Positions 10,385-22,079 of a DNA stretch of 64,000 bases are shown here, one piece after another (within the stretch, counting starts at the first letter, position 1; the number at the start of each line of letters is the position of its first letter). Made by a program: the position numbers and the translations under genes. The stretch comes from Micrasema longulum (taxonomy: Eukaryota > Arthropoda > Insecta > Trichoptera > Brachycentridae), in assembly GCA_022494885.1 (NCBI GenBank), contig JAGVSM010000509.1, positions 18,978 through 82,977 on the forward strand, read 5' to 3'. A model generated the notes under the pieces. That model made no database searches and was not told where the DNA came from. It saw only the letters and a program-made list of their open reading frames with translations.

Positions 10385-11635
10385 AAGTGAAAATTAAATT
10401 ACAATTACTATGGCGACTGCTTTTCTTGATATTTGGCTTGCCAATAAAGAGCATGATAAATAAAAAAATAAAAATAGCAGTTTTGGAATATTTTCCATAT
10501 TTACACCGGTGAAATTCAAATATGTGATTGCGCAGCAGGAATTTACGTCGCTAAACGTAAATATTTTGACATTTAATATTAGGTGTTCACGGATGTTCCA
10601 TTGTGATCGCGATACGATAAACAACCATGGTGAGAAATTGTTATCACGTCGATAGTTATTTGTGATTGAGCTACGGGCAGTTTTAATAAACTGCTCGTAT
10701 AATGAACTTATTTAATAATCAGGAGCGGAAAATGTTTTTTAGAGACGTTTTACCAAATTTTGTTGCGTTGTATGTGGATATCACATTTACTTCTAATTAC
10801 GATTGTTTAACACCACTGACTGGATTAATGATTTATTCAATCCTGTAGTAGAAAGAAAATGATGTAAAAAAGAGTAATATTGATGTGTTTGCCCAGAATA
10901 TCCGAATATAAAAATACCCATTTGTATAAAACTGCCTCAATTCGTATGCATACATCCAAAAGCTCTCAAAAATATTGTATTATTCAATTTAAAAAATATA
11001 TCAATAGTAAAGCTTCTCGGAAGTAGATTTTTCTGATATATTCACGAAGCGTCCGGGTAGTCTATATTGGTAGCAACACGGGAGAGAAATAAGTGCACAA
11101 AAGCGCACAAATAGGATTCATTCCGATAGCTGGTGGAGAAATGTATGGAAATCCGTTAAAGTCTGGACGAAAATGGCTCTCGAGAGCGGAAACTTTGCGG
11201 ATGCTTTATTTAATTTTGAATTTGTATTAGGAACAATTATTACTAACTACCAGCAAAAGAAAGCACATAACAATGAGAAGAAAAACCGATTCTCTGAACT
11301 GATTGTACAAGCCGAGGGTTTAAGATCATTGTGAGATGAGTAAATATAATAGAAAAAACAGAAAAATTCTGAAAATATTTAGAAAACACTGAAAAAGTCA
11401 TTTATGAAAAACAACAACTTGGTTATCTAAATATTACGGGGCAAAAAAACCGTTTAAAGCATACATAGAATCACAAAATTAAAACACTGCGATACAAAAA
11501 TAAATTCATAAAAGAATTTATTATTTTAAATATCATATTAATAAATATATTTATTGGGATAGGCCTATAAAAAAAAATTAAATTATTTATTTAAAATTAA
11601 ATTAAACGTTAAGTATAAATTAATTTAGAAAAAAA
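10385..11635. other. No recognisable feature
   Basis: Mixed composition. A moderately GC-balanced part lies at 11040-11340. No frame, tRNA-like box or matching repeat seen. Confidence 0.5.
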
Positions 11636-11639
11636 TTTT

Positions 11640-11930
11640 GACGAGGGAATTGAAAAAATATGGATGTTCAAACAAAGGCAGAATGGCGAATGTTACAAAC
11701 CATGTATTTCGATTATTTTAATATCATCTAAAAAAACTTAATTTAGGTGGGAATGGCAATAATTATTGTGGCAGAGGAAGGCTCGGGTATCGACATTCAT
11801 ACCTACTGTTAAATGTACGGTGAGCTCAAACAATAACTCCTGTTGCCAGTGACAGGTCATAATCCCGATAAGCCTAAATTTATTTATTCATTTCTCAAAA
11901 AGGTTCTCTATCTCTGTTGGAATATATAAT
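11640..11930 (+). repeat. Rep390 copy, interrupted
   Basis: Landmark f (AATATGGATGTTCAAACAAA, GGCAGAATGGCGAATGTTAC) is followed after about 135 bp of unrelated sequence by CCAGTGACAGGTCATAA, then by a decayed a and b (GGTTCTCTATCTCTGTTGG). The 135 bp (about 11701-11837) look inserted, but I see no clear target duplication. Confidence 0.7.
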
Positions 11931-12033
11931 TGTTAAAAAGTTTTTTTAAATGTTCTCAAATTGTTTCCGTATCTCCAAAGATATTTGTAAATGTTTTCCA
12001 CGTTGTTCTTCGTTATGCTGTTATAATAATATA

Positions 12034-12282
12034 GTCGGGTTTCTGGCACAAGTTGGTAATGATTAATTTTCGAAAAATAAGATGTCTTCATAAATAACAT
12101 CAAATATTTTTTTATTAAAAAGTAAATAAGAATATTTCATATTTTATAAATACAAATATATATTTATATATTTATGTTGCAGTTTCATTTGAATTGTTGA
12201 TTTGGAATTAGCTTTTAACTTTAATAGTGCAATATCACACAACTAGTAAAATGTACTTACCAACTTGAGCCAGGAACCCGAC
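12034..12282. mobile_element. Foldback MITE with 27-bp inverted ends
   Basis: GTCGGGTTTCTGGCACAAGT at the left mirrors ACTTGAGCCAGGAACCCGAC at the right, extended by TGGTAA. Length 249 bp, AT-rich and non-coding interior. The flanks (AATATA on the left, GATATTA on the right) do not define a clean target duplication. Confidence 0.85.
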
Positions 12283-12289
12283 GATATTA

Positions 12290-13388
12290 TCTTTCGAATT
12301 ATTCAGTTCAGTATTTGAGGAGAAAAACTACATTTTTATTATAATTTCTCCTTTGTTCTCAGGTCCTCCGCCATGCGGGGGGGTATTTTTTGCTGACGCG
12401 TCACGACGCCGACGCTTGCACTCAGAGGATTATTTCGTTTCAAGGTTTAGCGGCTATTTCTGCTAACAAATGCACATTCAGAAGAGAAGGCTTGTCTCTG
12501 TCGCACTATATAAATACTTTAACGATCGATTATATTATTGAAGCAAGGGGTCAACGTGCATTTGACTTCAAAATTGTTATTCGCAAAAACAGAAATATGG
12601 TATATTTTTTTGTTTGTTTTTATTTAAACATTATAATATTGCATTCTCAAAAGTAAACACACTTCTTTAATACTAAAATCAAATTCATACACGTTTCATT
12701 ATATAAATTTACAAATAATTACTATAATAAACAAAATAAAAAGTTTTAGTATTTAATTTTTTTTAAATTTTTATTATTTAAACAATAAACAGAAAGCACG
12801 TTTCTCGTTTAACGCCTACTAATGTACATTTATAATAAATATATTATTTACGCATAAAATCATCATAATTATCTCTGTACCTGCATCTGACTGTACATAA
12901 AAATGTATACATTAGTAGAATGTATAAATAAAAAGAAATGCAACATCTGAAAAAAATACAAATATAATAAAAATGATTTAGTGAATGTCTTGTGGATTAG
13001 CAAGATTTTAGATTGGCTTAATGCATGATATAATATTTTACCTTAATGTTAAAAATCCTCACAATATACGAAATATAATATTTTGAAATACTACGCTTTG
13101 ACTACCTATGGGTAGGTTGTAGGGTTAATGTAAATACAGGTAAATGGGTTTACTTTCGCACAAATAGGCAAGGTTAGGAGTTAAAGAGATACGTCGTGAC
13201 GATAATTTTGCAGACGGCTTCAAATTGAATGCGGAGAGCAATTTAACAGTGAGCTAATAAATTATTAACACGGCAGCGGCGGGGATCGGAGTTAGGGGTT
13301 GCCTCGCGCACAATCTGCTTACTGAGTAAACCGCCCTTGGCGTCAATTAGTACCTAAGAGGGTTTAGTGACGATTAACTTCATCCAAA
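12290..13388. other. No gene; two GC-richer patches
   Basis: 12360-12440 (TGACGCGTCACGACGCCGAC) and 13190-13330 (ACGGCAGCGGCGGGGATCGG) stand out from the background. An 88-codon frame at 12390-12656 has no recognisable domain. CACTATATAAATAC at 12507 resembles a TATA box, but nothing downstream supports a gene. Confidence 0.4.
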
Positions 13389-13389
13389 A

Positions 13390-14535
13390 GGTACTGGTCG
13401 ATTAACTAGAGCTGGCGCGTTCGAAAAACTTACACGAACGCATTAAAAATCTACAGGATGTTGATTTAAAAAAGGTTATGTATATTTTTTATATATTTTA
13501 TGTAGGAGTTGCTTATTTTTTTTGCCTTTCTCATTATGTACAAGGCTTATTTTAACTGCAAAAGGTATGTTCCTTCTAATTACTTCGACTTAAGTGTGAG
13601 GATCTGGTGGGATAATCAGCTGTGGCCTTGTTAGGGAACTACTCCGCATTTTCTTTAAGAAGAGGAAACCACAGAAAACTCATTCAAAAGAAGACGGACT
13701 TTTGACAGACATTGACAAACATCAACAGACCTTTCGTTCCACTTTGAGAGTGTTCGGCATTTTGTGTCCTATTTATATTTATTTCAACAATTTATTGCCT
13801 ACACTATTTTTACCATCTATTACCTCTTGCAATAAGTCCTTGTGACTGTTAAGGTTATATAAAATTTTAACCAAATAAGCTTTTTTTTTATAAAATCCGT
13901 GTTGGATTAGAAGGTTGTGTACATGAAAAAAAAATACAATGGGTTAAGAAAATGTAATATTTTAATTTATTTTTACACAAGTAAATTTTTTATTTATAAT
14001 ATTTTCTGTTCACCATTTTTGGCATTTTTTTTTGGAAGCGAACGTTATAAAATAAATATGTGAAATTTTCTTGACTAATTGTTTTTTTTACTCAAATCCA
14101 AAACGGATTAAAAAAGAATATTTGACTTAAATTAAAAATAAAACTTTTTTAAATCAATATTCTGTACTTTCAAAGTGAGTTTGGGAAAGTTTTGCGAACG
14201 CGCCAGCACTAAATAAAAGACCTATACACGATTAGAACAAATGATAAAATAAATTTATAAATCAAAGTTAGTTAATCAAATCCATAGCTAAACAAAATTG
14301 AATAAATATATATATACCCGTGTATATTTTATTAACATATCATTGGCAACTAACAAAGCAATAGTAGTCTATGTCACGCTCATAGGCGCGTCTGAGCGCG
14401 AGAGAGACAGAGATTATTTTCATCATGCGTATGCCGGATGTCATACCATACGCTTATTCACAGATACTACACAATGCGTTTGTGTAAGTTTTGCGAACGC
14501 GCCAGCTTTAAATAATCGAACAGTAGTACTTACCG
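13390..14535. mobile_element. Foldback element with GCTGGCGCGTTCG termini
   Basis: AGCTGGCGCGTTCGAAAAAC followed by TTACACGAACGCATT (13410-13445) mirrors AATGCGTTTGTGTAAGTTTT then GCGAACGCGCCAGCT (about 14473-14507). Weaker mirroring extends outward (GGTACTGGTCGATTAA against TTAAATAATCGAACAGTAGT). A third end-like block, TTTTGCGAACGCGCCAGCAC, at about 14190-14209 has the orientation of the right end, so two elements or a tandem end may be present. No transposase found. Confidence 0.7.
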
Positions 14536-14539
14536 AATG

Positions 14540-15283
14540 TAAACATTATTTCTACTTCAATAATCACGAGGTGTACGATTAAGCTTTAATCTAAATTATG
14601 TTATATTACAGTATTTTTTAAATATGATTTCCGATATTAGTAGGCTTATGAAGTATTATTTTCCAAACAATCAATTGAAAACAAAAAATAAATAGTGTTT
14701 GTATATCGTTTTATTTTCTTCTATTTGAAATACTACTTACAATAGTTATTAAAACAGCAGTAAGAAAAGCAAACAAATGAATTTACATAAGTTTTTAAGG
14801 GCCAGATGCATCGAAAAAAATTATGTTAAATTATTCTTACGTTTTCGTCAAAATTGACAAAACAGGTTGCACGAAAAAGGGTAGATAAACCAACAAATTT
14901 AGTATTTTTTTATTAAAACGTAAATATTAATTTGACCTAAGACTGTTTTCGATGCAACTTGGTCAAACATGGAACAGCAAAAATAATGATGTTTTCTGGC
15001 GTAAAAGTTTTTACGGGTGAACAGAAATATGACACCTATTTACAATACGACTCTGTATTCTTCCACACACAAAAAACTCGGAATAAAATATACAATGAAA
15101 TCTTACCTCAAAAGAAACGAGTAAAAGAGCATTAATAAAGTCTTGCATAATATATGTATGAAATATATTATTTCCATTGTGAATTTTATTTGTGTACTAA
15201 ATTGTGAATATTCACTTTTTTTTTTGAATACTTGGGTTTTGCATATTTACGAGTGCATAGTTAGCTAGAGAGTTTAAAAAGCA
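14540..15283. other. No recognisable feature
   Basis: AT-rich, long A/T runs, no frame of note. Confidence 0.5.
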
Positions 15284-15284
15284 T

Positions 15285-15388
15285 CCGGAAAAAATGTACG
15301 CGATACAGCGCGAATTTACGTACTAAATACGCGCTATACTGCGCTACAAAAGGGTTCAGAATGGTAGCCCTGGGCCTTGATTGTGACC
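15285..15388. repeat. Palindromic MITE (CCCAGGGGTG family), partial copy 2
   Basis: The clear right end TTCAGAATGGTAGCCCTGGG and the interior TTTACGTACTAAATACGCGC match the copy at 5374-5516. The left end is not recognisable. Confidence 0.65.
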
Positions 15389-15394
15389 TTGACA

Positions 15395-16205
15395 GTATAG
15401 TTGAAGATAAATTCCCGCTATCGATTACAAAGTTTTACTACCGACCAAGTTTTGGGTAGGTACATCGATATGAAGCAAGGGGAAGCGTACGTCACGGTAC
15501 TCATATATACGCTCTAAAATGACATAGCTTCAGTATGACGTCATAGTTGAAGATAAAAGTCTCCCGACCGATCACAAAGATATACTACCGATACCCTCCA
15601 CCATCAAGTTTTGATGCAAGTACATCGGATTGTACTGACGGGTCTAGGACCCCTCGATACGTTTATCTACGCATTAAAAGTGTCAAAAATTTTGTTCCAC
15701 CGAGCAATTTTTACTATAATCATGATTTATCAAAATTTTAAGTCGTTTATAGGTAGGAACTTTTTTTCCTTAAAAGCCTATTAAAAATATGATAGAGAAA
15801 TAAGTAAATTTTGAAGTCGAATTAAATTCCGACATAACTGTCAGTTTTATAAAACGAGCGCTTAGATGCGAAAATATGTTGTTAGGTTCTGTCCTATTAA
15901 CATATAAGAGTATCTAGGCTTTAGAAAGTTACCACTGTAAAAAAATAATTTAGTTATTATATTTTTCCATCTGTTTTACTATCTTTCTGGAAGATCGTAT
16001 CGAGACTCGGCCTTGTAATCGCTCAGTACTACCTCAGTAGATAAATCCAGACGATCGTTAAGCATATCGTTTTGGCAATGGTTAAAAGTCATATAAAAAT
16101 ATTTAAGCAAGCTTTTTTGCTTGAATTAAGATTCATTGGAGTTTATAATCGCTTTGAAGTGGGCACTTTCTATCACAGAAGCCTATTTAAATTATAAATA
16201 AGAAC
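15395..16205. other. No recognisable feature
   Basis: 15400-15720 is moderately GC-balanced and contains two related lines (ACAGTATAGTTGAAGATAAA and CATAGTTGAAGATAAAAGTC) that suggest an old local duplication. No gene. Confidence 0.45.
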
Positions 16206-16209
16206 TATT

Positions 16210-16501
16210 TTAAATGTTAATGACGTAAGGAACGCGGACTAATTGTTTGCGGTCATTCATTGGCTTGTTTCGATCATATGATGTCGATATGGCAAGTAGG
16301 TAGAAGAAGAGGTTAAGTACAACGTCTCGATATATACAGGTGAAGATAGCGTTTATAATCGAGGTACAGAAAGCTATAGAAACGTTGGAGCATCGCTGGA
16401 AGACATGCATACAAGTCCAAGGAGAGTAGGTTGAAAAAATGTACATTTTTTTTAACGCTTCGAAATAGGTCAGAGGGTGAGTATATCAGTCAACCCTCGT
16501 A
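16210..16501 (+). pseudogene. Mariner 3' remnant with one terminal repeat
   Basis: The plus-strand reading near 16389-16438 (RWKTCIQVQGE, stop, VEK) matches the usual mariner transposase ending (RW..CI...G.YVEK). It is followed by a terminal repeat ending TATCAGTCAACCCTCG with TA at 16501-16502. The copy at 43595-43865 has the same end in opposite orientation. Upstream coding is unrecognisable. This copy lacks the palindromic MITE that interrupts the other one. Confidence 0.75.
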
Positions 16502-16504
16502 TTT

Positions 16505-17060
16505 TAATATATTATGTATGTTGGATTAAAAGTAATTATTGTAGTACTGAACTTTTTTTTTAAACTTAAGAGTCATTAAAGAAAGGTTTAATAAAATAAA
16601 ACCAAAAAGTTATTTTTGCCTTTGATACTTAGAATTAAAATTATCGAACATGAAGTTTTAACAAAAAATAACAGCGTTTTTAAAACATGTGTAGAAATAC
16701 TCTTTACCCCCTCCTCTCTTCATAGTATAGTGTAGATGTTTAGTAAATTTTTACAACCTAAAAAAATATATGTGTACATCAATGTTTTGTTTTATAATGA
16801 AAATATCTATGGGTTAGGAAACAACCACATAAGTCAAAATGCCTTACTTTTAGGGGGACAGTTTTTTGTGTCTCCAACATTGCGGGAATCAAATCTAAAA
16901 TTGAAAGATTGCCCTTTTTTTTCACCATACTTATTGGAATTGAATTTTGGCTAACAATAGGTGATACCTCTTCAACGTTACGTCGTTTAAGGCATAAAGT
17001 AAGAAAAGCACAAAGGTATAAGTTTTCCCCTTCGAGAAAACCTTATTTGTAGCTGAGAAC
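16505..17060. other. No recognisable feature
   Basis: AT-rich. A 72-codon frame at 16736-16954 has no recognisable domain and I do not support it. Confidence 0.45.
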
Positions 17061-17064
17061 TATT

Positions 17065-17300
17065 AAATTTATAAACAAATTACAACAGGGATGGAGAACA
17101 TTTTAGAGAGAGGAATATAGAAGTTTAGGCATTTACAGGGCTTATGACCTGTCATTGGCTGGTTTAAGTGGTCACTTTAAACACTCACCATTTTGCGTAT
17201 GTTTGAACATCCACATCTCCTCAGTTGTTCCATCTATTGACGTTAAATCCAGTCTTTTGTCTACAAACATTTGGACAAACTCAAAATATTGTATTAAATT
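17065..17300 (-). repeat. Rep390 copy with inverted junction
   Basis: 17078-17235 is on the minus strand with landmarks f, a and b: TTACAGGGCTTATGACCTGT, then CATTGGCTGGTTTAAGTGG. At about 17238 it switches to landmark c on the plus strand (AAATCCAGTCTTTTGTCTAC, AAACATTTGGACAAACTC). The two halves are thus fused tail-to-head in opposite orientation. Confidence 0.85.
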
Positions 17301-17334
17301 TACCGTGTGTTATAAAGTAAATTTTAAAATTTAT

Positions 17335-18690
17335 CCTTAATAACGTTATTTGACTTACGTGTTTTGGAACACGTGTGAACGTGGTTGCGGTTGTATACTA
17401 CAAGATTAGCAAATAAAAAAGTTGACTTATGTGATTGTTCTCCCCCCCTTCCGCCCATAGATAGATATTATTATTAATATTTAAAGCATTAACTTTGTGG
17501 TCAAACATTTTACTACATGTTATTAAATATTTGTCTCTAACCGGTAGACATAGAAAAGTCGGTAAGCGGTTATTTACAAATATTTAATAACATTTAGATA
17601 TTATTATATGCCTACAATATTTTCCTATATCTCAAATTGAACGGTGTGCCCTCAATATGCCCGCCTGAATGCATATGTATGTAAACTGTTTATGTATATA
17701 AAGTATTTAAATAAATAAATAGAAAGATATTAAAAATACTTTTATGATCACTGGTTAAAAGATTCTCTCGTTAATATTTTTTACGCGGGCACTTTATTAG
17801 CTAACTGTACTTCCACGCGCGGAAGAGGAGTGTTTTATGGGCGAGATTAAGACCAAGAATGACACAGAACGCAGACATGTAAAAATAATATAAGAGAAGA
17901 GATAATGTTAAACGAATTTGTGCAGCAAATGTGAATGGGAGGAAAAGTCAAGAAAAATTGCAAAAAGGTGGAAATTTAAATAAAGTAAAGATAAATTGTT
18001 GCAATCTATTTAATGTTTTTTTTTTATACGGCGTTTTTTTACTTAACTTTAATGCGAAGGACTAAAAATAAATTTTCATATTAAAAATTAAGTTCATGTC
18101 CGAGCGGATAAACAATACAATACTGTGTGTGAAACAGAAACAAAACTAATTGAAAAAAATAAATCAAAATACGAGATATATCTACAAGGGAGCTTAACAG
18201 ACTTAGCTCATATAGACATCCTCAAAATATTGTTTGACATTATCATTTAATGTTGGTAATCTTAACTGTCGATCAATTGTACAGAATATATTCTTAATTA
18301 TATTCGACGTCTATTTTGATGTATCACTTTGAATAAAATAATTTTCCATCACATCTTCTAGTAAGCTACTCGTACATCCGGCCTATTTAAATTGACATTA
18401 TGCTAAACGAAAACAGCAATGGCATAAAAAAAAACGCCTATTAAAATGTGTTCGAATGGCAATGTTTTAGAAAAAAAAATAAACACGTAAAACGATCGGC
18501 ATCAAAAGCCCCCTAAATCAGATTTATAATAAAATATTTATGCATTGAAAATATTTTGGAGATATCTCCAAAATGCTTGCAAAAACGGTCCAATTGATAG
18601 TGTGAAAAATACTAATTATTTTTTTAGATGAAATTGTGTTGAATTTATTTGTTAAAAGCTGTATTTTAATGCGGCCTTTCAGACGAACGA
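17335..18690. other. Gene-free AT-rich stretch
   Basis: No coding signal. The small palindrome TTTTGGAGATATCTCCAAAA at about 18553-18572 is a perfect 20-bp inverted repeat. Confidence 0.5.
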
Positions 18691-18691
18691 G

Positions 18692-19060
18692 TGGGCATAT
18701 GTACGATAGGTGCAAAAACGTCGAGATGCAAGGCTGAGATCAGCATTATCGACAAAACCAAGAAAGGAGTTCTGCGTTGGTTTGGGTATGTAGAGCGAAT
18801 GGACGACGAAAGAACGGCTAAAAAAAATTACGATGCGAATGTTGATGGATGCAGAAATCGAGGAAGACCGATAAGACATGGCATGACCAAATTCAACAAA
18901 TACTTGAAGTTGGAGATGTCAAAAGTCGGAATAACTAGCGCGCGTGCATGAGAAGTTGTATGAATGTAGAGGAAGCGAGATCTGTATACAAAAACAGAGT
19001 GATATGGGGTTCTATTATTTCTGTCTATCATTCCGGGGAAAGGGCGTATTGGTTTATTTT
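18692..19060 (+). pseudogene. LINE C-terminal remnant (LRWFGYVERM type)
   Basis: One frame reads KKGVLRWFGYVERMDDERT then VDGCRNRGRP. After a shift a second frame reads WHDQIQQILEVGDVKS, RACMRSCMNVEEARSVYKN, then RVIWGSIISVYHSGERAYW. The LRW.GH..RM, GRP..W.D and W..(V/I)SAY.(S/A)G motifs are typical of the far C-terminus of a widespread insect LINE group. There are at least two frameshifts. The same ending occurs, more decayed, at 21535-22074. Confidence 0.85.
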
Positions 19061-19279
19061 TGTAAATAAAACCATTTTTTATGAAATAATGTTTTCTGTT
19101 TTTTTAAGAAAGAATATTTTGGTTGCAAACATATCATTCCTAATTCGTTAAGTATGTTATCAGCAAAATTCAAATGTCGTGAAATGGCCGAAATGAATAA
19201 GAATATTTTGCTAAAATCATGCTGAAGAAATTCAAATTCGAAATTCTCGGAGACCTTTTTAAAAACAAATTACTTTGTA

Positions 19280-19367
19280 TTTTTATTGGCGCGATTTTAA
19301 AAGAACGGCGCGGCGTTTTAAAATGGCAAAATTGTATGATTTCCTTAGTCTTTATCAGACTACGCCC
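19280..19367. repeat. Solo end of the TTAA foldback element
   Basis: TTGGCGCGATTTTAAAAGAA, AAATGGCAAAATTGTATGAT, TTCC and ATCAGACTACGCCC match the right arm end of the element at 24912-25797 (GCGCGATTG, AAATGGAAAAATCGTATGAT, ACCAGACTGCAGCC). Only one terminus is present. Confidence 0.65.
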
Positions 19368-19369
19368 GT

Positions 19370-19925
19370 AATAAAATAAAATAAATAAATAAATATAATA
19401 ATAATAGATTTTTTTTTATACAAAGTTAAATCTTTTAATAATATCCAGAGAAGGGGTCGGGCCTGTTGATCCGAAACATTTCAATAATTCAATATCAATT
19501 GCGGTGTGTTAAAAAGGAGTCATGTTTTTGTTTCATTATTTGGAGATCGCTGAATTTGATTCAGAGTAAAAATTTAGGTAGTTTACATAAAAATTTCATC
19601 ACAAAAAGTGGATCCGTAAATTTAATACGCGTGACAGAGCAGGAGCTTAGTAGTAATCAAAACATGTGATAGAATAACGAAAAGAGTAGGACCAGTTAAT
19701 GATTATCCGTGACAAGAAGAATCAAAATTCAGACAATAAAATATTTTACCATTGAGAATACTACTTTTTAACAATGGTATAAAAAATAAAAAGCTTATGT
19801 TCAATAACGCTCTTATTTATTTATTAACGGGTTCATTTAGTCCATTTAGTTACAATAATATATTATTTTTTTGCAGGTAATAACAGCCAGAACAAGAAAT
19901 AGCTGTAAAAATAATAATAAAAATA
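19370..19925. other. Mostly featureless; possible LINE 3' end
   Basis: TTATTTATTTATTAACGGGT at 19812 resembles the 3' terminus of the minus-strand LINE at 60122 (TATTTATTAACGGACAC), followed by AGTTACAATAATA. This may be a short LINE 3' scrap. The rest shows nothing. Confidence 0.35.
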
Positions 19926-19930
19926 TTTGT

Positions 19931-19970
19931 CGACCTCGTGGTGTAGAGGTTGGCATGTTTGAGAGGGTGT
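19931..19970 (+). repeat. SINE-B head fragment
   Basis: CGACCTCGTGGTGTAGAGGT followed by TGGCATGTTTGAGAGGGTGT matches the tRNA-like head of SINE-B (GCCTCGTGGTGTAATGGTC). The promoter B box and body are missing. Confidence 0.55.
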
Positions 19971-20249
19971 CAAACGATTTATTTAAAAAAATCATAGTGT
20001 TTTAACATCATTTGAGTCTATAGTAAAGAACTGATCGTCTTACTTTAATGTATCCAATAAAACAAAAACGCCTAAAATAGTCCACAAATTAGGGGTTATA
20101 TGTGCCAATAGAATATTACCAGTTATAGGCTAGTTTCAGGGATCACTCGAGCTACTTTGAATTATTAACAATCTTACCCATGCTTGAACATTTATATTTA
20201 TAAATATTTTCCATCCTTTGATTGTACTATACTAATTAAATAAAATTAT

Positions 20250-20680
20250 TTGTAGACAAAACTGGATTTAACTCCCTACCCTTAGATCTTTTTTTTAAAT
20301 TTATTTTTTTTATATGGGAGTTACATTATTTTTTACCTTGCTTATAATATGCAAGATTTATATTTCAAAAGGAAAATTTTTCTTTTATTATATTACTTTA
20401 TTTTAGCTAAACTGTTTGGATCAGGAAGGATATTCTAATGTGGGCCAATCAGGTTCAATCCCTAGGGTGCTAAATCCAGCATTATTTATAAACATTTGGA
20501 CTTACTGAAAATATTGTTGAGGAAATGTGGGTGTTGAAACATAAGCGGAATGGTAAATATTACAGTGTGTAAAGTGGCCACTCAATCCAGCCAATAACAT
20601 GTCATAAGCCCTGTAAATGCCAATACTTCCACATTCCCTCCTAAAGAAAAATCATTTTCTGTTGCAATAAAATTAGAATA
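20250..20680. repeat. Rep390 fragments in both orientations
   Basis: A minus-strand piece of landmark c (TAGACAAAACTGGATTTAAC at about 20254-20273) is followed at 20455-20660 by plus-strand c, f, a and b. The latter reads TAAATCCAGCATTATTTATA, AACATTTGGACTTACT, then directly GAGGAAATGTGGGTGTTGAA and CATAAGCCCTGTAAATGCC. Landmarks d and e are deleted precisely between c and f. Confidence 0.75.
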
Positions 20681-20689
20681 AAATTTATT

Positions 20690-21530
20690 TATGCCGTCTG
20701 TGATTTTGAGAACGTTTTGCATGCAAGGCAAAATAACGCAAATTTGATAATCAATGTTCCCGAATTAAAATTGTGTATTTCGATTGAATGCAAATTTACA
20801 TACACATCCTGCGGAAATCAACGATTTGTTAACAGATGCATGTTTTCACAATAGTCAGAAAAACAGTGCCTTTACGTAGATTTCTTTTATGATTAAGTTT
20901 TATTGTTTTGAGATACATAAATTATGCTGATATTCGTTACATAACAAGTTATAAACATCTTGATATGATAATGTTTGAAAATCATATAAATATGCATTAA
21001 GTATTGAAAAATCTCACACATGACTATTACCATAATATTTTAATAAAAATAACAAGAAAATATTGAAAGAATCACAATGTTTTGGCCATGAAATGAAGAG
21101 CGCTCAAAAACGATATACTAAAATATTCATTTACATCACATTTTACATATTTCGTACATAAAATGTTAAATAAAAATACAAGTCTTAGTGTTTACGACAT
21201 GAAGTCGAATAAACTACCAGATACTTAAAATGATTAAAAATCTACAAAATCAACACACGCGGCGATCATTTACGAAAAAATATAATTTGCACAGGAATTC
21301 TTAATGGATTTACTTTAATATTATTTTATATCTTCATCCAGCGGAGCGTAGGATACATCATTCGATTTTAATAAACATTTAAAAGTTTTTATATTGATTT
21401 TTAGCATATGTACCAAAGTACGTACACAACAATCATAATTTAAAATCAAAGAGAAGAAAAAAACAGTTTATTATTGATAAGTAAAATTAAGGTGCACAAA
21501 TTAGTGCCGAGATTCGTACATTAAGTAAAG
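20690..21530. other. No recognisable feature
   Basis: AT-rich background; no coding or repeat signal seen. Confidence 0.5.
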
Positions 21531-21534
21531 CTAA

Positions 21535-22074
21535 AAATGTTGACGGGTGCTAAAATCGAAAAGACCAAGCAAGAATGACATGACCAAATTATTTTTTTTT
21601 AAACCAACACAGTCATCATACAGAATAACAACAAATAACACGACCAATTACGAGTTTCACATAGAATCAAAAATATAAAAAAAAACAAAACGTACAGTTC
21701 GCCAGGAGTGAAAGATAGTGGAATGGGAAAACAGGGAAGGAATAGAAAAAGGAAGAAGAAAGAGTAAATATACAACGTACATACATACATAATATAATAT
21801 ACATACACACACACATCCATATATATACACATACACACATAAACATATATGCATACATAAATACACATACATACATACACACATTCGCGTACATGTATAT
21901 AATCAATAATAAAAGAAAGAAAACTAATAAATAAGACCAAATCCAACAAATACTTGAAGATGTACAAATAAATGTGGAGAAAGCGAGATATGCATGCAAA
22001 GACAGAGTGATATTGTCCTTTTTGCCTACTCCTATGGGGGAACGGCGTTATGGTTTGTTTGTTTGTTTGTTTAT
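21535..22074 (+). pseudogene. Decayed LINE C-terminal remnant split by a microsatellite region
   Basis: GACGGGTGCTAAAATCGAAA and GACATGACCAAATT correspond to the same LINE tail as 18692-19060. The match resumes at about 21930 with GACCAAATCCAACAAATACT, GGAGAAAGCGAGATATGCAT, GCAAAGACAGAGTGATATTG and finally GGGAACGGCGTTATGG. It ends in (TTTG)n at 22053-22073, a plausible LINE 3' tail. About 350 bp, including the CATA microsatellite, sit between the two parts. Confidence 0.75.
21779..21900. repeat. Impure CATA/CACA microsatellite
   Basis: Alternating CATACATACATAATATAATA, CACACACACATCC and ACATACATACATACACACAT tracts. The three overlapping minus-strand frames here are runs of Cys, Val, Tyr and Met codons produced by the repeat, not a protein. 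Confidence 0.9.
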
Positions 22075-22079
22075 AATTT

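Noticed and set aside
12390..12656. 88-codon frame with a nearby TATA-like sequence
   Set aside because: The TATA-like sequence lies inside the frame, not before it, and the product has no recognisable motif.
16736..16954. 72-codon plus-strand frame
   Set aside because: AT-driven residue use, no homologous motif and no context.
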